Assembly (NCBI GenBank): GCA_024689485.1
Contig: JAILDK010000089.1
Location: forward strand, 1-44,927
Direction of reading: 5' to 3'
Origin: Fibrobacter sp.
Lineage (GTDB): Bacteria > Fibrobacterota > Fibrobacteria > Fibrobacterales > Fibrobacteraceae
DNA: 44,927 nt
In this document: in pieces, positions 1 to 8,010 of the stretch
Layout of the letters: the number at the start of each line of letters is the position of its first letter
How positions within the stretch are numbered: position 1 is the stretch's first letter
Notes under the pieces: model-generated
Databases searched by the model: none
What the model was told of the DNA's origin: nothing
The model's input: only the letters and a program-made list of their open reading frames with translations
Made by a program: the position numbers and the translations under genes

Positions 1-38
1 AGCAACAGATCCCATTGGGCTAAGATTTTTTTCAACAT
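1..38 (-). CDS. N-terminus of an unidentified protein, cut by the window edge
   Basis: On the minus strand an ATG at 38-36 opens a frame that stays open to the window edge and reads MLKKILAQWDLL. A purine-rich stretch (AAAGGAG) lies about 8 bases upstream of it, a plausible ribosome binding site. Too little is visible to name a product. It would be transcribed away from the lipoprotein gene at 225, so 39-224 would hold two divergent promoters. Confidence 0.45.
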   Translation of the reverse strand, partial: MLKKILAQWDLL

Positions 39-224
39 AGCTAACGCTCCTTTCCCCTCATTCACTAAACTACACTCCTTGTGCGACAGAAGATGGCAAA
101 ATATGCTTTATATTGCTTACAAAAGAGTTGCAGAATACGCCCGAAACGGGGAACTTGCGACGATTCCTCACGTTTTTTATGCGATTTTGTTTTATATTCG
201 TTTTTGGAAAATAAAGGATATATG

Positions 225-431
225 ATGCGTAAGGTTGTTCTTGCAGTTTGTGCCGCAGGCTTTTTGTTTGCGTGTTCCGATCCGGAAGCGGAAAAGGTGA
301 TTTCCCAAAAGCAACAGGAAGTGGCTGGGCTCGAATCCCAGATTGAAAAGACAAAGTCCAAGCTGGACAGCTTAAAGGCGAGCGACGCCGCGCTCAAGCA
401 GGAACTGGATACTTTGGACATGGCCCGCTGA
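225..431 (+). CDS. Small coiled-coil lipoprotein
   Basis: Product of 68 aa from the second of two adjacent ATGs. AAAGGA at 213-218 gives a 6-base spacer to 225 but only 3 to 222, so 225 is preferred. The N-terminus is a lipoprotein signal ending in a lipobox-like FLFAC, followed by a short heptad-rich helix with alternating Lys/Glu/Leu (ESQIEKTKSKLDSLKASDAA). It is probably a small periplasmic coiled-coil protein anchored in a membrane, an Lpp-like architecture, though I do not recognise a family. Its TGA overlaps the ATG of the next gene (TGATG), suggesting translational coupling with the M50-like protein. Confidence 0.75.
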   Translation: MRKVVLAVCAAGFLFACSDPEAEKVISQKQQEVAGLESQIEKTKSKLDSLKASDAALKQELDTLDMAR

Positions 432-1090
432 TGAAAGCTCTTTGCACCTTTGTCGGTGCGCCGATCCTTTTGTTTTTGGCGGTCGCTTTTGGCGTTTCTC
501 TTTGGCAAGGCTATGGCGCGTTCGTGGAAAACTGGAAGATTTTCCAGTTTGAATTCTACGGCGTCGTTGCCTATTTTGCGTTGCGCGTGGTTTTCTTTGT
601 TGCTCGGCGCAATCTGGAGTTTGCCGAAACCTTTTGCCACGAGCTGAACCATACGGTTTTCGCGGTGCTTTCGTTTCACAAGGTGGAATCCTTTTTTGCG
701 CATGCGGATGAGGGCGGCCAGGTGACTTTTTACGGTGGCACGAATCCGGTGATTTCGCTTGCGCCGTACACGTTCCCGCTGTTTGCGTTTGCCACGGCGT
801 GGATTTCCCTGATTTTGATTCCCGAGGCGCGGATCGTGGCGCAGGGGCTTGTCGGTTTCTTTTTGATGTTCCACCTGGTGAGCGTGTTCCATGAGGCGCG
901 TCCGCGTCAAACGGATTTGCAGGAATACGGTTACGCGTTTTCGTATGCGGCGATTTTGTTTGCGAATCTGTTCTGGGTGCCGGTCATCGCTTGGCTTTCG
1001 GCGGGCGGCGTTTCCTCGGCGTGGACGTGGGCAAAGTCGGGTTTTGAAGTCGCCTGGGACTGGGGAACTTCCCTTTGGAGTTTTGTATGA
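431..1090 (+). CDS. M50-like membrane metalloprotease candidate
   Basis: Membrane protein of 219 aa with about five hydrophobic segments. Residues 70-74 read HELNH, an HExxH zinc-protease motif at the start of a membrane helix. It is followed by a GGQVTFYGG stretch, NPVISLAPYTFPLF (105-118), and an RPRQTDL segment whose Asp162 could be the third metal ligand. This order (HExxH, Gly-rich strand, LAPY, late Asp) resembles the M50B-like membrane peptidases. The substrate is unknown. The stop overlaps the mtaD start (ATGA) and the start overlaps the upstream lipoprotein stop, so these genes look like one translationally coupled operon. The family call rests on motif reading only. Confidence 0.6.
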   Translation: MKALCTFVGAPILLFLAVAFGVSLWQGYGAFVENWKIFQFEFYGVVAYFALRVVFFVARRNLEFAETFCHELNHTVFAVLSFHKVESFFAHADEGGQVTFYGGTNPVISLAPYTFPLFAFATAWISLILIPEARIVAQGLVGFFLMFHLVSVFHEARPRQTDLQEYGYAFSYAAILFANLFWVPVIAWLSAGGVSSAWTWAKSGFEVAWDWGTSLWSFV

Positions 1091-2346
1091 GTCAGCTGTT
1101 GCTAAAGTCCGTGCTGTTAGACGGCTTCCATAAGGACATTTTGATTGCGGATGGCGTTTTTAAGAAGATCGCGCCCGCAGAAACGTTGCAGGTAGAAGTT
1201 CCCGATACGTACGAATTGGATTGCCGTCACATGGCGATTGTTCCGGCGTTTTACAATACGCACACGCATGCGGCGATGACTTTTGTACGCGGCCTTGCGG
1301 ACGACGTTCCGCTCAAGGTGTGGCTCGAAAAGCACATTTGGCCCCGCGAGGCGAAGCTTTCTGCCGAAGACGTTTATGTGGCTTCGAAGTACGCGATTCT
1401 TGAAATGATCCGTTCGGGGACCGTATTCTTTGCGGACATGTACTGGCACAGAACGCAGACGATTCGGGCTGCGGAAGAGATGGGCGTGCGCGCTTCGATC
1501 GGCGTTACCTTTGCGGATGTGTTGAAGCCCGATACGAGCGAAAATGTGCAGTTCCTTGCCGAGAATGTTTCGAAGTATCAGGACCGCATCCGTTTGGCGG
1601 TGGCGCCGCACGCGATTTACACGAACTCGGCAAAGTGCCTGCGGACGGCGGCGGAATGTTCCGAAAAGTATCAGATTCCGCTGCACGTGCATTTGGCGGA
1701 AACGCTCGGCGAAGAAAAGGGAAGTGTTGATTCCACAGAAGGAAAATCTCCCGTGGAATATCTGGATTCCTTGGGACTTCTTTCAAATCGCACGGTGGCC
1801 GCTCACGTGGTGCACGTTTCCGAAAAGGATTTGGATATTTTGGCGGAACGCGGCGTGACCGTGGCGCACAATCCCTGTTCGAACATGAAGCTTGCAAGCG
1901 GGACGTTCCAAGCAAAACCTTTTGTGGACCGCGGCATTCGTCTGTCGCTCGGCACGGACGGCGCCTCTTCGAACAACAACCTCGACATGCGCGAAGAAAT
2001 GAAGTTCGCGTCGCTGCTTGCGAAAATGACTTCGGGCGATTCGACGCTCCTTTCTGCCAAAGAAACGTTGAAGATCGCGACGCAGAACGGTGCCGAAGCC
2101 TTTGGATTCCACGCGGGGAAAATCGAAGAAGGTTGGCTTGCCGACGCCTTGCTGCTCAATTTGAAGGCTCCGTGTTTTGCCGTGGGCGACGTGATTTCGA
2201 ACTGGGTGTATGCGGCGAATTCCTCGGTGATCGACACGGTCATTTGCAACGGAAACATTTTGATGCAGCACCGCGTGATTCCTTTTGCGGACGACATCGA
2301 AAGGGAATTCCGGGAGCGCTTTAGCGAATCCCGTTGGAGGCTCTAG
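1087..2346 (+). CDS. mtaD: 5-methylthioadenosine/S-adenosylhomocysteine deaminase (MtaD-type amidohydrolase)
   Basis: Protein of 419 aa of the amidohydrolase superfamily. Metal-binding HTH is at residues 59-61, then HVHLAE in the middle, a VAAHVVHV His strand, HNPCSNMKLASG, and LGTDGASSNNN with the metal/catalytic Asp near the end. This series is typical of the MtaD/TrzN branch that deaminates S-adenosylhomocysteine, methylthioadenosine and related adenosines. Substrate preference cannot be read from sequence. The ATG at 1087 was chosen over an in-frame TTG at 1075 because GGAG at 1077-1080 lies 6 bases upstream. It overlaps the previous gene by 4 bases and is followed 3 bases later by a GtrA gene. 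Confidence 0.85.
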   Translation: MSQLLLKSVLLDGFHKDILIADGVFKKIAPAETLQVEVPDTYELDCRHMAIVPAFYNTHTHAAMTFVRGLADDVPLKVWLEKHIWPREAKLSAEDVYVASKYAILEMIRSGTVFFADMYWHRTQTIRAAEEMGVRASIGVTFADVLKPDTSENVQFLAENVSKYQDRIRLAVAPHAIYTNSAKCLRTAAECSEKYQIPLHVHLAETLGEEKGSVDSTEGKSPVEYLDSLGLLSNRTVAAHVVHVSEKDLDILAERGVTVAHNPCSNMKLASGTFQAKPFVDRGIRLSLGTDGASSNNNLDMREEMKFASLLAKMTSGDSTLLSAKETLKIATQNGAEAFGFHAGKIEEGWLADALLLNLKAPCFAVGDVISNWVYAANSSVIDTVICNGNILMQHRVIPFADDIEREFRERFSESRWRL

Positions 2347-2349
2347 GCG

Positions 2350-2742
2350 ATGTGGAACTTTATCAAGTACAATCTGATCGGTGTGGTGAATACGCTCATC
2401 ACGCTCGTGGTCGTTTGGGTCTTGTACGAGCTTTTGCACTGGAATCTGGAGCTTTCGAACTTTTTAGGCTTTGTCGCGGGCGGTGTGAATTCTTACATCA
2501 TGAATCGCCGTTTGAATTTTAAGAGCCATAACAAAAAACGTTCGGAAGTGGTGCGCTTTGTAATCGTGTTCCTTTGCGCTTACCTGGTGAACCTGTTTGT
2601 GCTCGAGTCGTTAAAAGACGCACTTCCGTCGGCGGGGGATTTTTTGAGCGCAGGGTACCTCGCGAACATTCTGGCGAACGTCGCTTATGTGGTCGTGAGC
2701 TTTGCTCTGTACCGCTATTTTGTTTTTCGAAAAAAAGATTAA
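2350..2742 (+). CDS. GtrA-like family membrane protein
   Basis: Small 130-aa protein with four predicted membrane helices. It carries the typical GtrA/DPMS pattern: an N-terminal FIKYNLIGVVNTLITLVV helix, a GFVAGGVNSYIMNRRLNF loop, and a C-terminal ALYRYFVFRKKD tail. Members of this family flip or present lipid-linked sugars for cell-envelope glycosylation. No glycosyltransferase lies next to it, so its partner is unknown. It starts 3 bases after mtaD. Its TAA overlaps the stop of the converging sufS gene by 4 bases, with no terminator hairpin between them. Confidence 0.82.
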   Translation: MWNFIKYNLIGVVNTLITLVVVWVLYELLHWNLELSNFLGFVAGGVNSYIMNRRLNFKSHNKKRSEVVRFVIVFLCAYLVNLFVLESLKDALPSAGDFLSAGYLANILANVAYVVVSFALYRYFVFRKKD

Positions 2743-3974
2743 AGGGCGAAGATGCGGTTCACGCGCAAGAGTCCTTCGACGAGCCTGTCGATTTCCCACT
2801 TTTGCGTGTAGGCGCCAAAGCTTGCGCGGATCGTTGCCGGAACGTTAAAGCGTTTCATCACCGGCTGTGCACAGTGATGCCCGCTGCGCACGGCGATTCC
2901 GTCTTCGTCTAAAAGCGTGGCCGCGTCGTGCGGATGTGCGGCGTCCAAAGTAAAGCTCAGCAGGGATCCGCGGTGCTTGGGATTTCCCAAAATGTGCAAG
3001 CCCGGAATTGCCTTCAGTTTTTCTTCCGCGTACTTCAAAATTTCTTGTTCGTGCTGGTAGATCGCTTCGATGCCGACCTGATTGATCCAATCGACAGCGG
3101 CGCCAAGGCCGATGACTTCGGCAATCGGAGGCGTTCCCGCTTCAAAACGGTCGGGCGGCAGGGCAAAGGTCGTCTTTTCGAAGGTGACCTGGTCGATCAT
3201 TTCGCCGCCGCCTTCGAGCGGGGGCATGCTTTCGAGAATTTCGTATTTGCCGTAAAGAACGCCGATGCCCGTGGGGCCGTACATCTTGTGACCGGAGAAG
3301 GCGAGGAAATCGCAGTCCAAATCCTGGACGTCGATTTTTACATGCGGAGCGCTTTGGGCGGCATCGATCAAAATCTTGATGGTCGGGTCGATCTTTCGAA
3401 TGGTCTGGATTATTTCCTTGACCGGATTTTCGGTGCCGACCGTGTTGCTGATGTGGGCAAAAGCGACGATCTTCGTTTTGCCGGGAACGACGAGTTCCGG
3501 GATTTTTTCAAGGATCAGGTCACCGTCATCGGCGACGGGAATCACTTTGAGCTTGGCGCCGCGTTCTTCGGCAATGAGCTGCCACGAGACGATGTTTGCG
3601 TGATGTTCGAGGGCGCTGATGACGATTTCGTCGCCCGCCTTCAAAAACTTTCGGCCATAGCTCCAGGCGCAAAGATTGATGCTCGCCGTGGTGCCGCGCG
3701 TGAAGACGATTTCATTTTCGCTTTTGGCGTTGATGAATTTGGCGACTTTTTTGCGAGCGGATTCGTAAGCGTCTGTCGTTTGTGCGGTCATGGAGTAAAC
3801 GCCGCGTTTGATGGAGCTGTAATGCTTGCGGTAAAAGTTGTCCATCGCGTTGATGACAAATTCCGGCTTTTGTGTAGTCGCCGTACTATCCAGGAACGCA
3901 AACGGTTTGGGATCCTTGTCGTGAAGGGCAAGAACCGGGAATTGCTGACGGATTTCTTCTGCATTGTAGCTCAT
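2739..3974 (-). CDS. sufS: Cysteine desulfurase, SufS-type
   Basis: Class V aminotransferase-fold PLP enzyme of 411 aa that takes sulfur from cysteine as a persulfide for Fe-S cluster assembly. The PLP lysine is Lys230 in FLAFSGHKMYGPTG. The persulfide-forming cysteine is Cys368 in VRSGHHCAQPVM, the group II (SufS) arrangement. ALEHHANIVSW and IDAAQSAPH are also typical. The ATG at 3974 is used; the longer in-frame TTG at 4004 would add a non-homologous MTCYFFIFCG. No sufBCD, sufU or sufE gene is adjacent, so it is a stand-alone gene here. It is divergent from xpt across 57 bases. Confidence 0.9.
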   Translation of the reverse strand: MSYNAEEIRQQFPVLALHDKDPKPFAFLDSTATTQKPEFVINAMDNFYRKHYSSIKRGVYSMTAQTTDAYESARKKVAKFINAKSENEIVFTRGTTASINLCAWSYGRKFLKAGDEIVISALEHHANIVSWQLIAEERGAKLKVIPVADDGDLILEKIPELVVPGKTKIVAFAHISNTVGTENPVKEIIQTIRKIDPTIKILIDAAQSAPHVKIDVQDLDCDFLAFSGHKMYGPTGIGVLYGKYEILESMPPLEGGGEMIDQVTFEKTTFALPPDRFEAGTPPIAEVIGLGAAVDWINQVGIEAIYQHEQEILKYAEEKLKAIPGLHILGNPKHRGSLLSFTLDAAHPHDAATLLDEDGIAVRSGHHCAQPVMKRFNVPATIRASFGAYTQKWEIDRLVEGLLRVNRIFAL

Positions 3975-4019
3975 GCCGCAGAAAATAAAAAAATAACAAG
4001 TCAATTATGCCCAATTTTT

Positions 4020-4027
4020 TAAATTTG
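4020..4027 (+). promoter_or_regulatory. Candidate -10/-7 element of xpt
   Basis: TAAATTTG lies 4 bases before the xpt ATG at 4032 and fits the TAnnTTTG -7 consensus known from Bacteroidetes. Alternatively TTAAAT at 4019-4024 serves as a -10 placed 7 bases from the ATG. Either reading would give a leaderless or nearly leaderless mRNA. No Shine-Dalgarno sequence is visible. There is no room for a purine riboswitch in the 57-base spacer. Confidence 0.35.
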
Positions 4028-4031
4028 GCCT

Positions 4032-4619
4032 ATGAATTTCTTGGAAGCGAAAATCCTTGCCGACGGAGTTGTCAAACCCGGCAACGTTTTAAAGGTTGAC
4101 AGTTTCTTAAATCACCAGATTGACATTCGATTGATGAAAAAGATCGGCGAAGAAATCAAGCGCCGATTCTCGGGTGAGGAATTCAACAAGGTTCTGACGA
4201 TTGAATCGAGCGGCATCGCGATTGCATCGGCTGTCGCCTATGTGAACGAAATCCCGGTGGTCTTTGCCAAGAAGAGCCAAACGGTGAACAGTACCGACGA
4301 TAAGTATGTGGCAAAGGCTTATTCCTTTACCCACAAAAAAATGAACGACATTTTTGTTTCAAAGCCCTATTTGAAGCCGACCGATAAAGTCTTGATCGTG
4401 GACGATTTTATGGCGAACGGGGAAGCTTGCAACGCTTTGATCGACCTGGTGAAGCAGGCGGGTGCAACGCTCGTGGGCATTGGAATCGCAATCGAAAAAG
4501 GCATGCAGCCGGGTGGCGCAAAACTCCGCGAAGCGGGAATCCATTTGGAATCTATCGCGATCGTCGACAGCATGGACGCTGAAAGCGGCTTTATCCAGTT
4601 CCGTGAACAACAGGCTTGA
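4032..4619 (+). CDS. xpt: Xanthine phosphoribosyltransferase
   Basis: Protein of 195 aa, the usual length of the Bacillus-type Xpt, which converts xanthine plus PRPP to XMP in purine salvage. The PRPP-binding loop is VLIVDDFMANGEA at residues 120-132. The N-terminal ILADGVVKPGNVLKVDSFLNHQID and the FAKKSQTVN segment are strongly characteristic of this enzyme. It is followed after 11 bases by an NCS2 permease gene, forming an uptake-plus-salvage pair like the xpt-pbuX operon of Bacillus. Confidence 0.92.
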   Translation: MNFLEAKILADGVVKPGNVLKVDSFLNHQIDIRLMKKIGEEIKRRFSGEEFNKVLTIESSGIAIASAVAYVNEIPVVFAKKSQTVNSTDDKYVAKAYSFTHKKMNDIFVSKPYLKPTDKVLIVDDFMANGEACNALIDLVKQAGATLVGIGIAIEKGMQPGGAKLREAGIHLESIAIVDSMDAESGFIQFREQQA

Positions 4620-4630
4620 TCGATTTTCTT

Positions 4631-5968
4631 ATGACGGCACCAGCAAAATCTTCCCAGAATCTTTATACGTTGGACGGTAAAGTCCCTCTCTTTCAGGCGC
4701 TTCCTTTTGGACTTCAGCATGTGCTTGCGATGTTCGTAAGCAACATTACGCCGATCATTATTTTGGCAAATGTCGTGGGGCTCGAACAGGGCATTACCGC
4801 TTCGCTGATTCAAAACTGCATGATCATTGCGAGTATTGGCACGCTGATTCAGCTGTACCCGATTTGGAAAATCGGTTCGCGCTTGCCGATTGTGATGGGC
4901 TTAAGTTTTACCTTCCTTTCCGTGGCGATTTCCATTGGAACGACGCAGGGCATGGGAACCTTGATGGGCGCGGTGATTGTGGGCGGTATCGTGGAAGGCT
5001 TGCTCGGACTTTGTGCCAAGTATTGGTTAAAGCTCATTCCGCATATCGTGGCGGCGACGGTCGTGACGTCGATTGGATTTTCGCTGCTTCCGATCGGGGC
5101 GAATTCGTTTGCGGGCGGCCAGGGTGCCGCGAATTTTGGCGCCGCGGAAAACTGGATTGTCGGCAGTGTAACGCTTTTGACGTGCCTTTTGACTCAAGTG
5201 TTTGCGAAGGGATTTTTGCGTTCGCTTTCGGTGCTCGTCGGTTTGATTGTCGGCTATATTCTGGCGGTCTGCATGGGAATGGTTGATTTTTCGGGCGTGC
5301 TGAATTGTGATGTGTTTTCGCTTCCGAAGTTCATGCCGTTCAAGCCGGAATTCCATTTGGGCGCGATCCTTTCGATGGTGGCGATTTACCTTGTGTCGGC
5401 AACGGAAACGGTGGGCGATTCGAGTGCCTTGGTGAATGGGGCCTTAAAGCGCCAGATTCACAAGGTGGAAATGGGAGGCGCGATCAGCTGTGACGGTTTT
5501 GTGAGTTCCATTTCGGGCCTGTTCGGCTGCACGCCGATTACGTCTTTTAGCCAGAATGTGGGACTTGCTGCGCTCTCGGGCGTGGTGAACCGTTTTGCGA
5601 TTGGAACGAGTGCCGTGGTGATGCTTCTGGGGGGACTTTTCCCGCCGTTTGGACATTTGCTGACGACGATCCCGCAGGCGGTTCTCGGTGGCTGCACCAT
5701 TATGATGTTCGGGTCGATTTTGTTCGCGGGCTTCGGGATGATGGCGAAGAGCGGCTTTTCGCAGCGGAACATGATCATTACGAGCCTTTCGCTGAGCGTG
5801 GGCCTGGGCTTTACTTCGGCGTCGAAAATGTTTGCTATTTTCCCGCAGATCGTGCAGACTATTTTTGCCGAAAACTGCGTCGCGGTTGTGTTCCTGCTTG
5901 CGGTACTTTTGAACCTGGTTCTTCCGAAGGATAAAGTTCAGACCATTCATGCAGAAAAAAGCGCGTAA
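4631..5968 (+). CDS. Uracil-xanthine permease family transporter (NCS2), probably xanthine
   Basis: Polytopic membrane protein of 445 aa with about 12-14 helices. NCS2/NAT hallmarks are QHVLAMFVSNITP in the first helix, a conserved Glu in TETVGDSSALVNG, and the signature-region SQNVGLAALSGVVNR. Its place immediately after xpt argues for xanthine as substrate, and it is comparable to PbuX. The ATG at 4631 is preferred to an in-frame TTG at 4616 that overlaps the xpt stop. Neither has a strong Shine-Dalgarno sequence, so the start is uncertain by 5 codons. Confidence 0.88.
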   Translation: MTAPAKSSQNLYTLDGKVPLFQALPFGLQHVLAMFVSNITPIIILANVVGLEQGITASLIQNCMIIASIGTLIQLYPIWKIGSRLPIVMGLSFTFLSVAISIGTTQGMGTLMGAVIVGGIVEGLLGLCAKYWLKLIPHIVAATVVTSIGFSLLPIGANSFAGGQGAANFGAAENWIVGSVTLLTCLLTQVFAKGFLRSLSVLVGLIVGYILAVCMGMVDFSGVLNCDVFSLPKFMPFKPEFHLGAILSMVAIYLVSATETVGDSSALVNGALKRQIHKVEMGGAISCDGFVSSISGLFGCTPITSFSQNVGLAALSGVVNRFAIGTSAVVMLLGGLFPPFGHLLTTIPQAVLGGCTIMMFGSILFAGFGMMAKSGFSQRNMIITSLSLSVGLGFTSASKMFAIFPQIVQTIFAENCVAVVFLLAVLLNLVLPKDKVQTIHAEKSA

Positions 5969-6004
5969 GCCTTTAACCAGAAAAATCAAACCAGTGGAAA
6001 TTTT

Positions 6005-6859
6005 ATGCAGAAAGAATTTGACGAAGCTCTGGAAAACCTGAAGAACATCGAAGTCGTGGACGAACAGTCCGCTGCTCGTTACAACGAACAGTTCAAGGCT
6101 CTCATCGGTGAAACGATGCAGCTGGTGAACAGCACGGATTACGACGCACTTGTGAAGGCAAAAGTCGAAGACGCCGAAAAGAAGTTCTCCGCAAAAGTCG
6201 AATTCAGCGACGACGCCACGGACGCCTATAAAAAGCTCCGCGAAGTCGTGCGTTTTGAAATGTTCCACGAAGCGTCTCTCGCGGGCAAGGAATTCGAAGT
6301 CTGCTGCACCGAAAGCAACTTTGCCCAGGCGATGAATAAGCTCCGCGCGGATATTTCGAAGCTCGTACCGGAAGATCAAAAGGAAGCCGTCGAAACGATC
6401 GGATATTCCCTCTATTCCGACTTCACCAAGTACCTCATCTGCAGCGCATTCGACATGGTTGCAGACGCCAAGATTTTTGAAATGCCGGAATTCCGTCCGC
6501 TGCAGCTGAATGCTCTCGGCAAAGAAGTGCGCACGAATGTGAACGTGATTCGTCAGCAGAATAACAAGCCTCAAAAGTCCCAGGTGGTAACGGACTGGTT
6601 CCTGACTGTGATGGTGCTTCCGGCTCTGCTTTTGCGCAAGCTCTATTCAGTGAGCCTTGTCGAAATGTTCGAAGTGGAACAGAAACAGGCGGACAATGCC
6701 GCGCACCTGTTCAATATTTTCCAGAAGCGCATGGATGCTTTTTCTGCAGGAGTCGAATATCAGATTTTGCAGGAATTCCTCGCGCCTCTCGGAATCGCGG
6801 ACAGCTTCACGGTGCGTCCGAAGCAGAAAGACAAGCCGAAGGACGGCTACATCAGTTAA
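6005..6859 (+). CDS. Unrecognised mostly helical protein
   Basis: Protein of 284 aa, acidic and Lys/Glu-rich, without a signal peptide. One moderately hydrophobic stretch (VVTDWFLTVMVLPALLLRKL, near residue 200) could be an amphipathic or membrane-touching helix. The C-terminus ends in a Lys-rich tail (RPKQKDKPKDG). I do not recognise a family or motif. It starts 36 bases after the permease gene, with no obvious terminator between them, so it may be read through from xpt or have its own promoter. Codon use (many AAG, GAA, GAC) looks native. Confidence 0.8.
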   Translation: MQKEFDEALENLKNIEVVDEQSAARYNEQFKALIGETMQLVNSTDYDALVKAKVEDAEKKFSAKVEFSDDATDAYKKLREVVRFEMFHEASLAGKEFEVCCTESNFAQAMNKLRADISKLVPEDQKEAVETIGYSLYSDFTKYLICSAFDMVADAKIFEMPEFRPLQLNALGKEVRTNVNVIRQQNNKPQKSQVVTDWFLTVMVLPALLLRKLYSVSLVEMFEVEQKQADNAAHLFNIFQKRMDAFSAGVEYQILQEFLAPLGIADSFTVRPKQKDKPKDGYIS

Positions 6860-6875
6860 TCAAAATCGAAATTTG

Positions 6876-6881
6876 TATATT
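6876..6881 (+). promoter_or_regulatory. TATATT -10 element before the FISUMP gene
   Basis: TATATT is followed by 7 bases and then the ATG at 6889, with no Shine-Dalgarno motif. If it is the -10, transcription would start at or next to the start codon. The -35 region has no clear match. The same hexamer at the same distance is seen before pilT, lepA and the H1-like gene. Confidence 0.5.
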
Positions 6882-6888
6882 CTTTTGT

Positions 6889-8004
6889 ATGAAAAAGTAT
6901 TCTTTAATCGCTGTTCTTTTACTCGCAAGTGTGACGCTTGCAGCCGCTCCGAAAGTTTCTAAGGCTTGTTCCAAGGCAAAAGGCGAACAGGCTTGCTCTG
7001 AATCCCTGATCGCTCTTGCAGAACAGGGTAAAACCGGGGATACCGCGGCGATTGAACTCTACGGAAAGACTCTGGAAGTCATCCGCAAAAACAAAAAGTT
7101 CATGAAACCGGTGATGGTCAAGGTCGATACCTTGATCTGGGAAACCTGCAAAAAGAAAGAAAAACAGGCTTGCCTAGACGCTTGCATCGCTCGCACCGAT
7201 TCTTCCTTTACCCGGGAAGACGCTCCGGATTCCGCAACGTGTGCCGCTACGCCGCAAAAGCTCGTGGCAAAAAAGGTGAGCGTTCCGACTCCTTCGCCGA
7301 TGACGCTTTTGATCGATTCTCTTTCGATTGACGCTTTCTGGGCGGCTCCGTTTTATGTGGCAAATAACTGGCTTCTCGCTGTGGGCGATTCGGTGATTCC
7401 GTCGATCGATTCGGCGGTAACGTTCCTCACGGGCAACGATCCGGCTGACTTTATTTATGCGAGAAGAAAGTTCCACCTTTGCGATGCCTACGGCGATTCT
7501 TTGAATGTGCGCTTGGATTCTTTGGAAGCTCCGATTCGTTGCCCGGTTATCGGAAGCGTTGTCGATCCGCGTGATAACAAGATGTACCGCGTGGAACGTT
7601 TTGGCGAAAAGATCTGGATGATTGACAACATCTCTTTTGATATTCCGGATTCTTCCGCTTGCTATGACGGCGATTCCCTGAACTGCGAAAAGTACGGTCG
7701 CCTTTACACATTTGAATCGGCAAAGCTCGCCTGCCCGGAAGGTTTCCATGCGGCGACGGACGAAGAATTCGACGCCCTTTCTGCAGTGGACGTGGCGGAC
7801 TTCTCGGTGACGGTGCAGTTCGGCGGTTACTTTAACCAGAACGGCATTTGCACTCTCGCTGGCGAAGGCACTTATTTCTGGACTTCGACCGAAGAAGATG
7901 CTTCCCGCGGCTTCGTGCGGAACCTTTTCTCGGATGCGATCAACTTGGATAAGGCTTCTGTCGATAAGCGCTTTGGACTTTCCGTGCGCTGCGTGCAGGA
8001 ATAA
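6889..8004 (+). CDS. Secreted FISUMP-domain protein
   Basis: Protein of 371 aa with a clear Sec signal peptide (MKKYSLIAVLLLASVTLAAA). A Cys-rich, Lys-rich region (20-120) with repeated KACS/QACxE motifs follows, then a linker. The C-terminal FISUMP domain (about 225-371) shows DPRDNKMYRVERFGEKIWMI, the NCEKYGRLYTFESA core, ACPEGFHAATDEEFDAL, and the closing FGLSVRCVQE. FISUMP domains are abundant in Fibrobacter surface proteins, and their function is not established. The gene ends 6 bases before epmA, so the two are probably cotranscribed although nothing else links them. Confidence 0.85.
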   Translation: MKKYSLIAVLLLASVTLAAAPKVSKACSKAKGEQACSESLIALAEQGKTGDTAAIELYGKTLEVIRKNKKFMKPVMVKVDTLIWETCKKKEKQACLDACIARTDSSFTREDAPDSATCAATPQKLVAKKVSVPTPSPMTLLIDSLSIDAFWAAPFYVANNWLLAVGDSVIPSIDSAVTFLTGNDPADFIYARRKFHLCDAYGDSLNVRLDSLEAPIRCPVIGSVVDPRDNKMYRVERFGEKIWMIDNISFDIPDSSACYDGDSLNCEKYGRLYTFESAKLACPEGFHAATDEEFDALSAVDVADFSVTVQFGGYFNQNGICTLAGEGTYFWTSTEEDASRGFVRNLFSDAINLDKASVDKRFGLSVRCVQE

Positions 8005-8010
8005 TTTTCG

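Noticed and set aside
65-910. A 281-codon minus-strand frame across the lipoprotein and M50-like genes
   Set aside because: Arg/Lys/His-rich shadow translation, with no plausible start site, overlapping two coupled genes with good motifs.
3975-4031. A purine riboswitch before xpt
   Set aside because: Only 57 bases separate xpt from sufS, and neither the conserved loops nor a three-way junction is visible.
4616-4630. TTG start for the permease, overlapping the xpt stop
   Set aside because: It would add only MIDFL with no better ribosome site. The ATG at 4631 is kept, with the uncertainty noted in the feature.
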